From contig OY986435.1 in assembly GCA_963920525.1 (NCBI GenBank), positions 259,739,462 to 259,803,461 on the forward strand: 64,000 nt of DNA. Reading direction: 5' to 3'. The translations under genes and the position numbers were made by a program. Below are positions 22,455-33,848 of this stretch, in pieces. This stretch comes from Dichetophora obliterata (lineage: Eukaryota > Arthropoda > Insecta > Diptera > Sciomyzidae). A model generated the notes under the pieces. That model searched no databases. It saw only the letters and a program-made list of their open reading frames with translations, and was not told the origin of the DNA. Numbering within the stretch: the stretch's first letter is position 1; each line of letters opens with the position of its first letter.

Positions 22455-24158
22455 GCCATGAAAAATACGTGCATAGCCATTTTTTTACTGATTTGTTTCA
22501 CAGACAGAACTCTTATGTGATTATATTTTGCGTTGTCAAAATAAAACACTTAAATTCGCCATCCACACACACACGTTGAGAACGCCAGCCAAAGGTTTAA
22601 CTGCGTAAACTAATATCACTCATACGCCCTGGAGAAAGCTCCAGCATTTTAGATAACCTAACAGTAATCCTTACGATCATTTTGACTTGCACACACTTCT
22701 TAACAGATACTTGCAATATTTAGATCTAGTAAATAAAATGTAATAACTGCTGTTAAGCGAAAGAATTAAATATTAAAAAAAAATACAGCAGTAGGCGTCA
22801 GATTGTCTGTATAAAAAATATAGAATCCCCTAAAAATATGTAACTTAAAACGTCTGGCAGACTTAAGAAGAGCTCTCAGGAATTGCTTTCTATTTTGAAA
22901 ATATTCAACCATTTTAAAATTGTTGTTGTTATAGCAACAAATTTTCTCACTTGTCTCCTGCAGTGTGGCTTCTTGGAAAATAAAGGTATTCAGTAGTAGA
23001 GCAGCCTTTGCAGCTTTTGTCGAGGCATGAAAGCAAACAACACTGATTCCTGAAGTCACATCAACACCAAACATTCACACAGACACATACATAACCACAT
23101 GCACAAATGCATCCCGCGGTGCTACAAACACTTGCAGTTTTCTTGAAAAATGTCCTTTTTTTCTTTCTTTTCTTTCGCCACTTTCACTGATTACAACAAA
23201 AGCGAAAGCATAACATTTCGAACGAGTGGAGCAGAAAAAAGTAGAAACGTTTAAGCTTAAGGAGCCGCTTAACTTAAAGTCCCTTGCACCTAGCAACAAT
23301 AAAAGAGCACAGGCACACACACACATACACCCAAAGTGACACACAAAGAAAACGACTGCTTCATAGATTCTAAAAGCATTTTCAGATGCAGCAAACTGCA
23401 GCAAAACAAGCGGAATCTTGCGGCGTTTTTATGCTCGACTACTGCAGGGAAAACCATTCTAAATGAAGTGCTTATTCTTGACGTCGCGACGGTGTGCCGC
23501 GGTAAGGTGGTGCAAATATAACTCATAGCTGTGCTGCTGCGGTAAGACGGCAGGCTCAAACAGTTGAGTGGCGAGTTGAATTAATGCTGTAAGAATTCAA
23601 TTCCTTTACTTACATTGCTGTCGAAAAAGAAAATAAAAAAGATAAATTTAGGGGGAAATATGTAGCTTGAATAAAATGAAAGGGGAGAAATCCTTTCATT
23701 TCCATTAAATTATTTCTTTCATTAGTGTTCAGAAGCAGCATAAATTAGGACGTCTTTAAGTAAAAACTCTTGAATTCCCGTTAACTTAAGCTAAAAAGCT
23801 TTAAAATATGCAAAAAATTTTGTAAATATTCCAGCTGCAAATATTTTTACTACACAATTTTCATCAAATAAAGATTTCACTTTGGTTGAATTTTTTACTG
23901 AAATGCAAAACCTTACCCGATACTTGCAGTCGGCACAACACAAAGAGGCTGTTAACACTTAGCTGTGCAAACTGATAGCTCAAAGCGAAAGCCTCTATTT
24001 TTAGCGAAATTAATTTTTGTGTGAATTTGCATGAATCGGGAAAAATATTGAAATTTAACAAATCCACACAATCTTATTGCAATCACTCATCTAGAGTTCA
24101 TGCTGAAAAAAGGAAAGCAACATTGAGTAAGCAAAATTTGCTAATACGTAATTAAGAT
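22455..24158. other. Gene-free intron stretch
   Basis: About 1.7 kb with no recognisable exon, mobile-element protein or inverted-end element. Short CA runs occur near 22564 and 23312. Open frames around 23075-23560 are low-complexity and show no domain. Confidence 0.5.
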
Positions 24159-24163
24159 GAATC

Positions 24164-24189
24164 TGTTAAGTTCTTCTTTTAATGTCTGA
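24164..24189 (-). repeat. 3' LTR of the Mag-like element, first part
   Basis: TGTTAAGTTCTTC up to GTCTGA matches the start of the other LTR at 39873. The LTR resumes at 35226 (TTGGCAACTTCC) after the inserted Helitron. Confidence 0.85.
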
Positions 24190-24998
24190 CTAGCTGAAAC
24201 CCGGCGCGTTGCTGCCACGCTCCCTTGCATGTGTAAATTGAGGTCGAATACTGAATTTCGATGCTGTGCGACCTATAAGTCCAAAGCTGCTAGATATACC
24301 AAATTTGGGTTGTATGGGAGGTGCAACGCCCCTTGACCAATGCCTATTATATGTGATCAATGAAACTGAATGTGCAAATTAAGGTCGAATACGGAATTCC
24401 GACGCTGTGCGACCTGTAACTATAAAGCAGTTCGATATCGTAAATTTGGGTCAAATAAGAGGTCCCTTGTCAGACGCCCATAAAATTTAATCAATTAAAT
24501 GGCATGTGTACATTAGACTGGTCGTTAAAAATAAATTTGAAACCGCCGGGCGAATAAAGTTTCCTTTTAACCTAAAAATATTGAAAATAAAATTTGGTGG
24601 CGAACGGATAAGATTTGATGGGCGCGCACTAGGCTCAAAGTTTGGGAAAACACGGGATATACGGGTAAATTTTTTTTTTATTCTGAAACATATTCGCCAT
24701 TTTTTTTTAAATTTATTAGATTGACAGATTCATATTAAAATTTCCTTTTTAAAATGCTATCAAGGTTCAAAATCGGTTGAAAACTAACGAATTTACAACG
24801 TTTAGTAGCGCATTAATATGAGATATGTCTTACGTGCCTTAGTGAAAGGCAAAAAAGTAACCAAACCTAAATCACCTGTTATGACAAAACAAAAAATGGT
24901 TTTTACAGGGTATGAAAAAAGTATATGTTTGCATAAAAATACTTTTGACTACATAAGAACGTAAACATAAGAACGTAAACTACAAAAGAACGTAACTG

Positions 24999-25377
24999 GT
25001 GGTTCATTGGAATGGCAAACTGATGGAAGCATTAGTTGGCACAAACAAAGTTGAACGCATCGCCATCCTCGTGAGCTATAACGGAACGTCAAAATTTCTC
25101 AGTGCCGCCATTATAGAACCCAGCACACGAGAAAATATTGCGGCTGCTGTTTGCGAAGCATTGATCAGTTGGAACTTAATAAATCGAATTAGTGCCATGA
25201 GTTTCGACACCATTGCATCCAATACCGGTCAAATAAATGGTGCTACAATATTCTTGCAAAAATATTTAGACCGGAAATTGATACAACTCCCATTTCGCCA
25301 CCACATCTATGAAATTGTATTGAAAAGTGTACTTGAGTTAAAACATTCTGGAACCAGTGGACCCGAGGTACTAATTT
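24999..25377 (+). pseudogene. Transposase-like protein, N-terminal part (family without a name I know)
   Basis: The frame contains HWNGKLMEALVG, SFDTIASNTGQINGA and FRHHIYEIVLKS, ending SGPEVLI at the LINE insertion. I recall the same motifs as HWDGK, CFDTTASNTG and CRHHI.ELV in many uncharacterised arthropod proteins. The pattern fits an RNase-H-fold DDE transposase: first acid in HWDGK (N in this copy), second in the FDT motif, then a C..H-type motif (C changed to F here). The role is inference. The coding start upstream of 24999 is not clear. It continues at 30695 as CNRFTAVWDQLHHQ, in frame. Confidence 0.65.
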
Positions 25378-25983
25378 CCAACCCGAAGTTGGCAACGCGA
25401 TGCGCAAGTAAGCAAAATTTGCTGGTCGGTTAGAAATATCGCTAAAGTAATTAAATAAAAGGCACAACAACTATTAAATGTGAAATTATATATTATTAGA
25501 TTAATAAACATCATAAGTTCCAGAAAAGTTTCTAAAATATCCTTGTAAACTTTATTACATTATCTAATTTGCTAATTTTCTGTCTAAGCGTGGTTAACAT
25601 AACCTCACTATTTATGTGCCGTGCGTTCTATTACAGAATAAACTATAGTGAAGAAAAACTATTTCTCATAAAACTCTGCTTCAGCCTAAATAAAACTTAA
25701 TACACTAGTCTGCTTCATATCGCTGTGGTTCCTGTTCATGATTATTGCAGTGCTAAATTCTAAAAATCTTAAAACTTCTTGACATCTCAATGTGGGTGTC
25801 AACATAACCTCGCTGTCTTTGTCTGCTTACCAGTGTTAAGTTACACTGCTTTACTTTGCTGTTGCTGTGGTTCCCGCTCGCTGCTATTTCTGTGCTGTTG
25901 TATCGGTTGTTCCTGCTCCTGCTCCCTAGCTACTTTTCTTGGTGCTGTCATATTGCCCGCTACGTTTAATTGACCTGTTCAAG

Positions 25984-26886
25984 ATGTCATCTAAATCTGG
26001 TAGTCACTGCATTTGCAAAAAAAATATATCAAGAGGGCAAGCGAGTGTTGGTTGCATACTATGTGGACAATGGTTTCATTCTTCCTGTGCTGAAGTAGGT
26101 GCTGAAGAAATGAGTTTTTTGATTAAAAGTAAAGGCTCATTAGGATTTACTTGCAAAACCTGTATTAGTGACCCCACAAAAAAAGCTACTAATGAGGAAT
26201 TGAGTTTTCGAGAGGAGTTGCGCTTGGGCATGGCCAATGTACAAACAAAATGTGACCAAATCATTGAACAGCTTAAGAGTGATTTGTCAAAACAACTAAA
26301 TGAAGTTAAGAATGAAATCCTTAATTGTACCAAAATGGTAAAGCTGGTTGACGAATCAACTTCTAATAAGATTTCAACCCTGGAAGCTGAGAACGAGACA
26401 CTACATAAAAGACTCAATCGAGGAGACATCATAATATCTGGTCTGCCAATTCCTCTGACTGACCTAAATAATTGTGTAATTAATGTTGGAAAAGCTTTGG
26501 GAGTAAACCTAACAGAATATGATATTAATCATTGCTGCTTTATTAACAACAAAAAATCGCTCCTAGTAAAATTTAACTCAGTGTATAAAAGGGATGCGCT
26601 TATGAGAAGTTACTTCAAAAATCGCAACCTTAAGTTGGATGATGTAATAGAGACTGATATTCAGTCAAGGCTTTATTTGAATGACCACCTTACACCGGAT
26701 ACTAGCAAGCTTAACTTTTTTTGCCGGAACTTACGTAAGGTTAAGAAAATTATCAGATTCAGGTTGATGAATTCGGATAAGCCTAGAGTTAGGATTCTTT
26801 TGAGTGACAACATGGAGAGGGTTTTTACTTTATCGGAATGCATAGCGCACTTTGATGACCATGCTCCTAACATCAATCAATTATAA
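25984..26886 (+). CDS. CR1-like LINE ORF1 with PHD-type zinc finger
   Basis: The frame has 300 codons. I start at ATG 25984 (MSSKSGSHCICKK), because upstream in-frame sequence looks like 5' UTR. Residues 7-55 form a Cys4-His-Cys3 PHD-like finger (CICKK, CILCGQWFHSSC, CKTC). A charged coiled coil follows at about 75-145 (QIIEQLKSDLSKQLNEV, LEAENETLHKRL). A C-terminal part like LINE ORF1 RNA-binding domains runs from IIISGLP to the end. The protein should coat the LINE RNA and assist target-primed reverse transcription. No frameshift is seen. PHD fingers in ORF1 are known in CR1-type LINEs. Confidence 0.82.
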   Translation: MSSKSGSHCICKKNISRGQASVGCILCGQWFHSSCAEVGAEEMSFLIKSKGSLGFTCKTCISDPTKKATNEELSFREELRLGMANVQTKCDQIIEQLKSDLSKQLNEVKNEILNCTKMVKLVDESTSNKISTLEAENETLHKRLNRGDIIISGLPIPLTDLNNCVINVGKALGVNLTEYDINHCCFINNKKSLLVKFNSVYKRDALMRSYFKNRNLKLDDVIETDIQSRLYLNDHLTPDTSKLNFFCRNLRKVKKIIRFRLMNSDKPRVRILLSDNMERVFTLSECIAHFDDHAPNINQL

Positions 26887-27573
26887 GATTGATTGTTGTT
26901 GGGAGTATGATCATCGTGGTGCGATGTGAGTTCTGGCAGAGTGAACGTTTTCTCCGTGTTGTTGTTCAGGAGGGTTTTGGCATTGGGTTTGTCGGGGTTC
27001 ATCGGTCTGAGTCTGATAATTTAACTTATAATTTTATAAACTCATAATCGCTACCTTAAATAGTTTTGAATTTATTATTTATTTCCTCTTTAACTTTGTT
27101 TTGCTACTCATATTTGCTATGTATAATTAATAATTTTAAATTGTCATTACTTTACAATATTTTAAATTTCTTTATATTTGCACTGTTATTTATGTACATG
27201 CTTTAGATGGTTATTAATTCACATTACTTTAAATTGTGTAAATTACATCCATTGCTTTTCTATACTTTCTAACCGACTGTTAACATTAATGTTACTTTTG
27301 AATTTTGAAATTAAATCGAAGTTGTAAATTTGAATTGAATTGAATTCTTTGTTTGACATTGTAATTGAACAATAAATTTTTTTTTTTTTTTTTTCCTATT
27401 AACTTAATTATTTCTGTATTCTTACTGTATCACAGTATTACAGCATTCATTAACAGTAACACTAAATATAAGTATTTTATTAATAGTTAATTTACTTATC
27501 TTTCTTCATTTCTAAAACATGTTCCCAATAATTATAAGCTTAGTTTTTCTCAGGACATCCTCTTTTCCTTTTA
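26887..27573 (+). other. Inter-ORF spacer of the CR1-like LINE
   Basis: AT-rich spacer with a T18-type homopolymer near 27378-27394. No coding similarity is seen. Confidence 0.6.
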
Positions 27574-30408
27574 ATGTCAATTAACTATAATCTTGGACCT
27601 GTTGTTAGCGACAATTCACAGCTGCGTTTAAGCTTATTAAGTAGAAAACAAAATTTGAACATTGGACATATAAATGCACAAAGTTTGAGACCCTCTGTCC
27701 GTTCGTCTAAATTTAATGAAATAAGAAATGTTTTGAAGGACTCATGCTTAGATGTGTTTGGAGTATCTGAAACTTGGCTAAAACCCTATATTTCGAATAC
27801 AGCTGTTAAGATTCCAGGGTTTAACTTTTTCAGAAATGATCGCTTGAACATGAGAGGTGGTGGTGTTGGAATATATGTAGCTAATAATATTAAAACTAGA
27901 ATCATACATGAGATTTCAGTTAGTGGAACTATTGAGGGTATTTTTGTTGAAATTAACTTAAGGTGTGCACGTATTCTTGTTGGCTGCATATATCTACCAC
28001 ACGGCAATTTTTCAAATCTAAGAGACATCCTGTGTGATTTATGCTGCAGATACGAAAATATTATTTGCATGGGTGATTTTAATTGTAACCTTTTTAATTC
28101 CTCTGCAGTAAGTACAATGAGAGAGGTGCTTTCCTGTGCAAACTTGTCTTATGCTCACAATAACCTACCAACACATTTTGATTACCATTGGAATTCAGTA
28201 TCGCTTATTGACTTCTTTTTACTAAATGACATTAGCAAGCTTAAGTACTCTGGTCAATTTCAATGTCCTAATATATCGCGGCATGCTTTTATCTACATAA
28301 GCGTTGATTTCCTTGCCGAAAACAAACAAAGATTTATTGAATATCGTGATTATAATGCTATAAATTTCCAACAACTAGAACGTCGAATAAATAATACTAT
28401 CTTGAACTACATTTTTGAAACAAATAGCGTAAATGAGCAACTGCAATGCCTTAATGACGTAATATCTGACTCTTTTTCTATGGTACCTATCCGTAAAAAA
28501 ACTCTGAAAACCGGAGATATGGACCCCTTCATGAAAAGACCTGATGTAGTCTATGCTATTAGTTTGCGTGATTTGGCTTATAAATCTTTTATTGAAAATA
28601 ACTGCGAAAGTAACTGGAAGATTTTTTCAAAATATAGGAACAAAGCGAAGTCTATAATTCGTAAAGCAAAAATCCAGTATGGAACTGCACGTTTCCAAAA
28701 CGTAAATGGAAAGCAACTTTGGAATATGCTGAGAGGAGATGGATGTGTGAATGAAAATAGCTTCTCTGATGATGTTGATCCAGATATGCTAAACTCTTTT
28801 TTTGTCTCTTCTCAGGTACGCTCCAATAATGCATATAGTGATTTTGACGCTGATTCAAGCACAGGATTTATGTTTAGAAACATCACTCTTAATGAGCTCT
28901 ACTTAGCTACATATCGAATAAAGTCGAACTCCATTGGTTCTGATAATATTCCCATAAAATTTATTAAGATAATATACCCGTTTATTGAGCAGTATTTATT
29001 ACACTTTATTAATACAATAATTACTACGTCAACATTTCCCACTGCTTGGAAAACAGCAAGAGTGGTTCCGATTAAAAAGAAAGGAAATTCCTGTGCTTTT
29101 GAAAACTTTCGGCCTATAAGCATTCTTCCATCACTCTCAAAAATTGTGGAGAGTATTCTCAATGCCCAAATATATGATAATCTGAGCGATTTAAGTAAAC
29201 TCAGTCAATGTCAATCTGGATTCCGCAATGGATATAACACAACTTCTATGGTACTAGGACTAACTGAAAAGATACGTCACAACTCCAATCAGAACAAGCT
29301 CAGTGTACTACTTTCTCTTGACCTGTCTAAGGCATTTGACTTAGTTGACCATAATATCTTAATCCATAAGCTTGCACAAGATTTTCTTTTTTCCAGCTCT
29401 GCATGCTCCCTTATTAAGTCCTTTCTAACTGGTCGAAGACAATTTGTCTCTTGTGGCAATCGGTTGTCAAATACTTTAGATGTGCTGAGTGGAGTCCCTC
29501 AGGGCTCTGTATTGGGACCCCTATTATTTATGATTTATATTAACAGTCTTGTAGATCAAATAGGTATAGATAGCTCTAATATCTATCTGTATGCTGATGA
29601 CATATACCTGCTCTTCTCTTCCAACTTTGACTTTGTTGACTCGCTACAAGCTTGCATTAATTACACAACTGATCAGATATTATATTGGATGGATGTGAAT
29701 AAATTAGTTATCAACTATAGCAAAACAAAAGCTATTATATTTAATATGCCTTATAATAATGATGAAATACCTATTTCAATTTCTATAAATAACATTGAAA
29801 TTGAATTCGTAGAACACTTAAGATGTTTAGGCATTATAATTGACTCCAACCTCAACTATAAGGCTCATATAAACAAATTAAGTAATAAGATCAATTTTAT
29901 GTTACATAAATTATATAGCATGAATACCTACATGCCAACTCCAGTTAAACTTAGTGTTGCACAAGCACTACTTATGCCCCATATCATATATGGGTTAGAG
30001 ATTTATTCTTGTACTAATCTGTGCAACATTAACCAACTGCGTCGCATCTTTAATAGGATTATTCGGTTTGCTTTCAACATCCAAGTTCGTGATCATGTTT
30101 CGGAACATGTTCTTATGTTTCTTCATTGCAATTTTATTAACTATATTGAAATGAGACAAATTTTGCTATTTTACAAAGTTATTAAAACTAAAACTCCAAT
30201 TTATCTTTGGAATTTATTTAGTTTTACTAGGTCTCGAAGAAACACACAAATATTAATTCCTCGTATCTACAAATCTATTTTTGAGCGGTCATTTCTTATC
30301 AAGGTTGCACGTGTATGGAACCTTTTACCTAGTAGCTTTAAGCAATTTTCAGACTCATTAAATACTTTCAAACGTAAATATTTGCAACACGTTAGTGAAT
30401 TGGCTTAA
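27574..30408 (+). CDS. CR1-like LINE ORF2: endonuclease and reverse transcriptase
   Basis: The frame has 944 codons without a stop. The N-terminal apurinic-type endonuclease shows HINAQSL, VSETWL, GGGVGIYV, GDFNCN and LIDFFLLN. The usual terminal SDH motif reads SRHAF, so a catalytic-site Asp appears replaced. The reverse transcriptase shows SLDLSKAFDLVDH, SGVPQGSVLGPLLF and the catalytic YADD. The C-terminal part has LRCLGIIID and a long thumb region. There is no RNase H, as is usual for CR1. It would nick the target and copy the LINE RNA. The changed SDH motif may limit autonomous nicking. Confidence 0.87.
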   Translation: MSINYNLGPVVSDNSQLRLSLLSRKQNLNIGHINAQSLRPSVRSSKFNEIRNVLKDSCLDVFGVSETWLKPYISNTAVKIPGFNFFRNDRLNMRGGGVGIYVANNIKTRIIHEISVSGTIEGIFVEINLRCARILVGCIYLPHGNFSNLRDILCDLCCRYENIICMGDFNCNLFNSSAVSTMREVLSCANLSYAHNNLPTHFDYHWNSVSLIDFFLLNDISKLKYSGQFQCPNISRHAFIYISVDFLAENKQRFIEYRDYNAINFQQLERRINNTILNYIFETNSVNEQLQCLNDVISDSFSMVPIRKKTLKTGDMDPFMKRPDVVYAISLRDLAYKSFIENNCESNWKIFSKYRNKAKSIIRKAKIQYGTARFQNVNGKQLWNMLRGDGCVNENSFSDDVDPDMLNSFFVSSQVRSNNAYSDFDADSSTGFMFRNITLNELYLATYRIKSNSIGSDNIPIKFIKIIYPFIEQYLLHFINTIITTSTFPTAWKTARVVPIKKKGNSCAFENFRPISILPSLSKIVESILNAQIYDNLSDLSKLSQCQSGFRNGYNTTSMVLGLTEKIRHNSNQNKLSVLLSLDLSKAFDLVDHNILIHKLAQDFLFSSSACSLIKSFLTGRRQFVSCGNRLSNTLDVLSGVPQGSVLGPLLFMIYINSLVDQIGIDSSNIYLYADDIYLLFSSNFDFVDSLQACINYTTDQILYWMDVNKLVINYSKTKAIIFNMPYNNDEIPISISINNIEIEFVEHLRCLGIIIDSNLNYKAHINKLSNKINFMLHKLYSMNTYMPTPVKLSVAQALLMPHIIYGLEIYSCTNLCNINQLRRIFNRIIRFAFNIQVRDHVSEHVLMFLHCNFINYIEMRQILLFYKVIKTKTPIYLWNLFSFTRSRRNTQILIPRIYKSIFERSFLIKVARVWNLLPSSFKQFSDSLNTFKRKYLQHVSELA

Positions 30409-30694
30409 TCGTAACAGCAGGTCTTATTTCGTCTGATATAGGGGTTGTCTTGTGAAAAATTAAATAATTAGGGATTTTAGATTTAGGGTTTCCACAATTT
30501 ATTATTTGTATTGAAATTGAAAAATAAATATACTATATCATATTGAACTTTAAACTATAATAGAAATTTATAAACATCTTTAATGTAAAATATAAACTTA
30601 GACTTACTTGTACAATTATTTACTTGTAATCATATTGGCCTTAATTGGCTTCGATTATACACATGAAATAAATAAATAAATAAATAAATAATTT

Positions 30695-31611
30695 GTAATC
30701 GTTTTACGGCTGTTTGGGACCAACTTCATCACCAACTATTTAAAAGCGGTCTAGAGGACGGTACTGTCTGTTCAAAAATAGACGAAAAAGAATGTGAAGC
30801 AATCAAAACTTTTTGCCATCAACAAAGAGCTTCTTCATCTGACACTCACGTTCCTGGGACAAAAAGGTTGGTAATTTTCGGTCGTGCAGCTCAGCATCCC
30901 ATGCAAGATTTATGGGTAAAGCAATTTATAGTCTGAAGATATTTATTTTTCGAGAGTAATTTAAACTAACAAAAAGAGAATTAAGTTCACTGAGAGATGT
31001 TTGCATTTTTCTAGTCAAAATATATGTTAAAATCTGGTTTGGATGCCCAAACGCCATAGCAGCTCCAAACCAAGACTTGGAATTTCTGAAAGACTCTATT
31101 GCTTTTTTTCGACACAATTTTGTCGAAGATGAAAAATCATTTTTGGTACTTAACACCTGAGACCATAGCTTTGGCTTTTTTTTATGCTTGTGTTTCCGTT
31201 GAAGAAAAGCGAAAAATGGTTAAATGCCTTCAATCAATGGAACCAAATGTTGAATTATTGGAGGGTCGAAGAATTTTAAACCCCAAAGTATTACACGCTT
31301 GCTCCTTGAAGGATTTTGTGTCGTATAAAATAAACAATTTCTTCGCTGTGTTCGGTTTGTCTGCTTCTTTTTTGCAATATGATCCGTTAACATGGGAACA
31401 AAATGACGATTATCAAGATGCTCATACTTTTTGTCGAGACTTGTTTGTCACCAACGATACCACTGAGCGAGGTGTAAGATTTATGAAGGATTACAATCGC
31501 ATTCTAACAAAAGATGAAGATCAAAAACAATTGGTGTTTCAGTTTGTTGAAGCTTATCGAAAAAAATTTTCCTCACATAAAAAATCTTCTCTCATTTCAA
31601 ATAAATTCTAA
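30695..31611 (+). pseudogene. Transposase-like protein, C-terminal part
   Basis: It begins CNRFTAVWDQLHHQLF, in frame with the segment before the LINE. After the frame ends near 30937 the similarity resumes at about 31025 (IWFGCPNAIAAPNQDLEF), then slips frame at about 31160. From there an open frame reads ETIALAFFYACVSVEEKR, LTWEQNDDYQDAHTF and LFVTNDTTERGVRFM, stopping at 31609-31611. The E of TERGV is the likely third catalytic acid (inference). Frameshifts show the copy is dead. The same tail occurs in the palindrome at 6214-6488. Confidence 0.65.
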
Positions 31612-32084
31612 GTACATACTATATATTATACATACTATGCATTACTAATATACAATTTTTTCCCATTACCTCCTATAGAGGGATATACTTTTTTCAATTT
31701 AATTTAATTTTTTTTTTAATTTAAATTTGGTTTGCTGGAAATACCTTTATGTTGAAATACAAAATAAAAACTGATTCCAACTGTTTCCTTTCGTATAAAA
31801 TATGGACTTACCAACACATAACTTTCTCTAACTTAACCAACTTATAAATCTGTCAATCTAATAAATTTAAAAAAAATGGCGAATATGTTTGAGAATAAAA
31901 AAAAAATTTACCCATATATCCCGTGTTTTCTCAAACTTTGAGCCAAGTGCGCGCCCATTAAATCTTATCCGATCGCCACCAAATTTTATTTTCAATGTTT
32001 TTAGGTTAAAAGAAAACTTTATCCGCCCGGCGGTTTTAAATCGGGATAAAAAAGTTAAAATAACGACCAGTCTAGTGTACATTT

Positions 32085-33116
32085 AGGTCGAATACTGAGT
32101 TCCAACGCTGTGCGACAAATAACTCAGAAGATATTCGATATCGCAAATTTGGGTTATATGGGAGGTGTCCCTCTCCCTTGTCCAACGCCCAAAAAATGTT
32201 ACCAATGAAAGTGGTAACTGGTAAATGTTACCAATGAATTCTGACGCTGTGTTACCCATAATTTTAAAGCTTTTCGACTTTGCATGTTTGGGTTGTACTT
32301 GTCCAACGCCATGAAATGTTTTCAGTAAAACTGCATGTGTAAATTTAGGTCGATTACTGAATTTCGATGCTGTGCGACCTATTACTTAAAAGCTATTCGA
32401 TAGCACCAATTTTGGTTGTATGCGGGGAGGTGAAACTCCACTGTTTCCAACGCCCATAAAATGTTATTAATGAAACTGCATGAATAAATTGATGTCGAAT
32501 ACTGAATTACGATGCTGTGTGACCTGTAACTCCAAAATTATTCGATATCGCAAGTTTTGGTTGTATCGGAGGATCCACTCCCCCTTGTTTAACTCCCATA
32601 AAATGTCATCAGTGGAACGACATGTGTAAATTGTGGTTGAATATCGAATTTCGAGGCTTGGGCAACCCATAACTGCAAAGCAATTTCATACCGCGAATTT
32701 TTCATTATTTGTGGGCGGTAAAATGGGGTGTGGCATTTTTTTCTTAAACCATCTCGTACTCGAAACAAATCCACTGCCTAAATTTTAGCTCGATCGGACC
32801 AGTAATTTCGAAGTCTCTTTATCTTTTCTTAAAAGTAGGCGTAGCTATAGTGGGATCACGCCCATTTTAAGTATAGTTACCGATAGTTATCATACGAACT
32901 TAATAAACAATTTCAGTTTAATATGACAAAAACTGTCTTAAATATAGCATTTTTATTGATTTGTGGGCGATAAAAGGGGGTGTGGCAAATTTTAAATATG
33001 CCTATATTGTTCGCGTAAGTGCAAGCAATAAGTTGACAAAGTTCTATCGCAATCGGATGAAGGGTATTGCAGCGCATAGCGAACAAACAAACAAACATTC
33101 ATTTTTATTTATTAGA
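32085..33116 (-). repeat. Tandem units of about 140 bp and a second Helitron-like start
   Basis: Units containing TTTAGGTCGAATACTGA, GATGCTGTGCGACC and CCAACGCCCATAAAATG recur at about 32085, 32220, 32345, 32490 and 32625, and outside the hAT-like element at 24230 and 24370. In minus-strand reading 33116 starts TCTAATAAATAAAAATG, again the sort of 5' end seen in Helentrons. The arrays fit the internal minisatellites known in DINE-like elements. Confidence 0.7.
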
Positions 33117-33848
33117 TATGCAAAATGATGCATAGCGCAATTAAAATCAAATGGAATTGAAAAAAATATAAATACTTACACGTTCTTTATTTTCTTAGTT
33201 GTAACTATATTACTTTTTTCACTATTTTCGCTATTTTCAATATTTTAACATTTACACACTTTATAACTTTTCACTATCACTTAAAAAATAATAATGGCAA
33301 ACGAATGTTAAAAAACAGAATTATATATTTGTTGTATTAGCAATACGTTTATAGCTTTATAGTTCGCTGTTTCTCCTTTTCTTACTTAGTGACCGCGCTG
33401 CTCCTCCAACTTATCTAACACCTTTTTCTTCGTTATCTGTCTTCTCATGACAGCTTGTCTGTCACCTCGATTTGTTATTTACAATACAGTGTTGCCCATT
33501 ACGAAGATTATAGCGCCATCTATCACTCAGCGACCACATCGAAACAACTGTTTGAGTCAAGGCCGATATATTAATTATTTTAAAAAATTTGCCTGATGCA
33601 GCAATAAAATTATTGAAAAATGTTAACAAATAATCAATGTGTACAAATTTCTAAGATGCGCCATCTGTTGGACGAACTTCAAACCACACAGAAACACTCC
33701 TCACGCCCCGTAGAGCATGTTTATAGTTTGGTCAAAATCGTAGTTCTTAAGTTACGGTGAAAAAACACAAAAATACTAAATATTTCGCCATCTGTCGGAC
33801 GAACTTCAAACTACACAGAAACACTCCTCACGCCCCATAGAGCATGTA
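33117..33848. other. Helitron subterminal sequence with a 127-bp direct repeat
   Basis: No gene is seen. The block CGCCATCTGTTGGACGAAC at 33659 recurs at 33786. Each copy runs about 60 bp through CACTCCTCACGCCCC to AGAGCATGT. The second copy is interrupted by the mariner. Confidence 0.6.

Larger units (their letters stand above)
25378..30688 (+). mobile_element. Full-length CR1-like LINE
   Basis: It is flanked by TAATTT at 25372-25377 and 30689-30694. Rejoining the flanks restores the reading frame of the interrupted transposase (GPEVLI then CNRF). It has two long ORFs, 25984-26886 and 27574-30408, separated by 687 bp. The tail is (AAAT)n from about 30664 to 30688. The length is 5311 bp. Ends, both ORFs and target duplication are all present, so it inserted late relative to its host. 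Confidence 0.88.
24514..32074 (+). mobile_element. hAT-like DNA transposon with long inverted ends, split by a LINE
   Basis: The ends TAGACTGGTCGTT and AACGACCAGTCTA are flanked by identical 8-bp copies GTGTACAT (24506-24513 and 32075-32082). Inverted similarity extends over about 215 bp at each end (24514-24730 and about 31856-32074). Between them is a transposase-like coding region in two parts (24999-25377 and 30695-31611). The two parts join in frame when the LINE at 25378-30688 and one copy of its TAATTT duplication are removed. The native length is about 2.2 kb. Confidence 0.85.

Noticed and set aside
23075..23560. Cysteine-rich minus-strand frames as secreted peptides
   Set aside because: They arise over CA-repeat and low-complexity DNA, overlap each other in different frames and show no recognisable mature domain.
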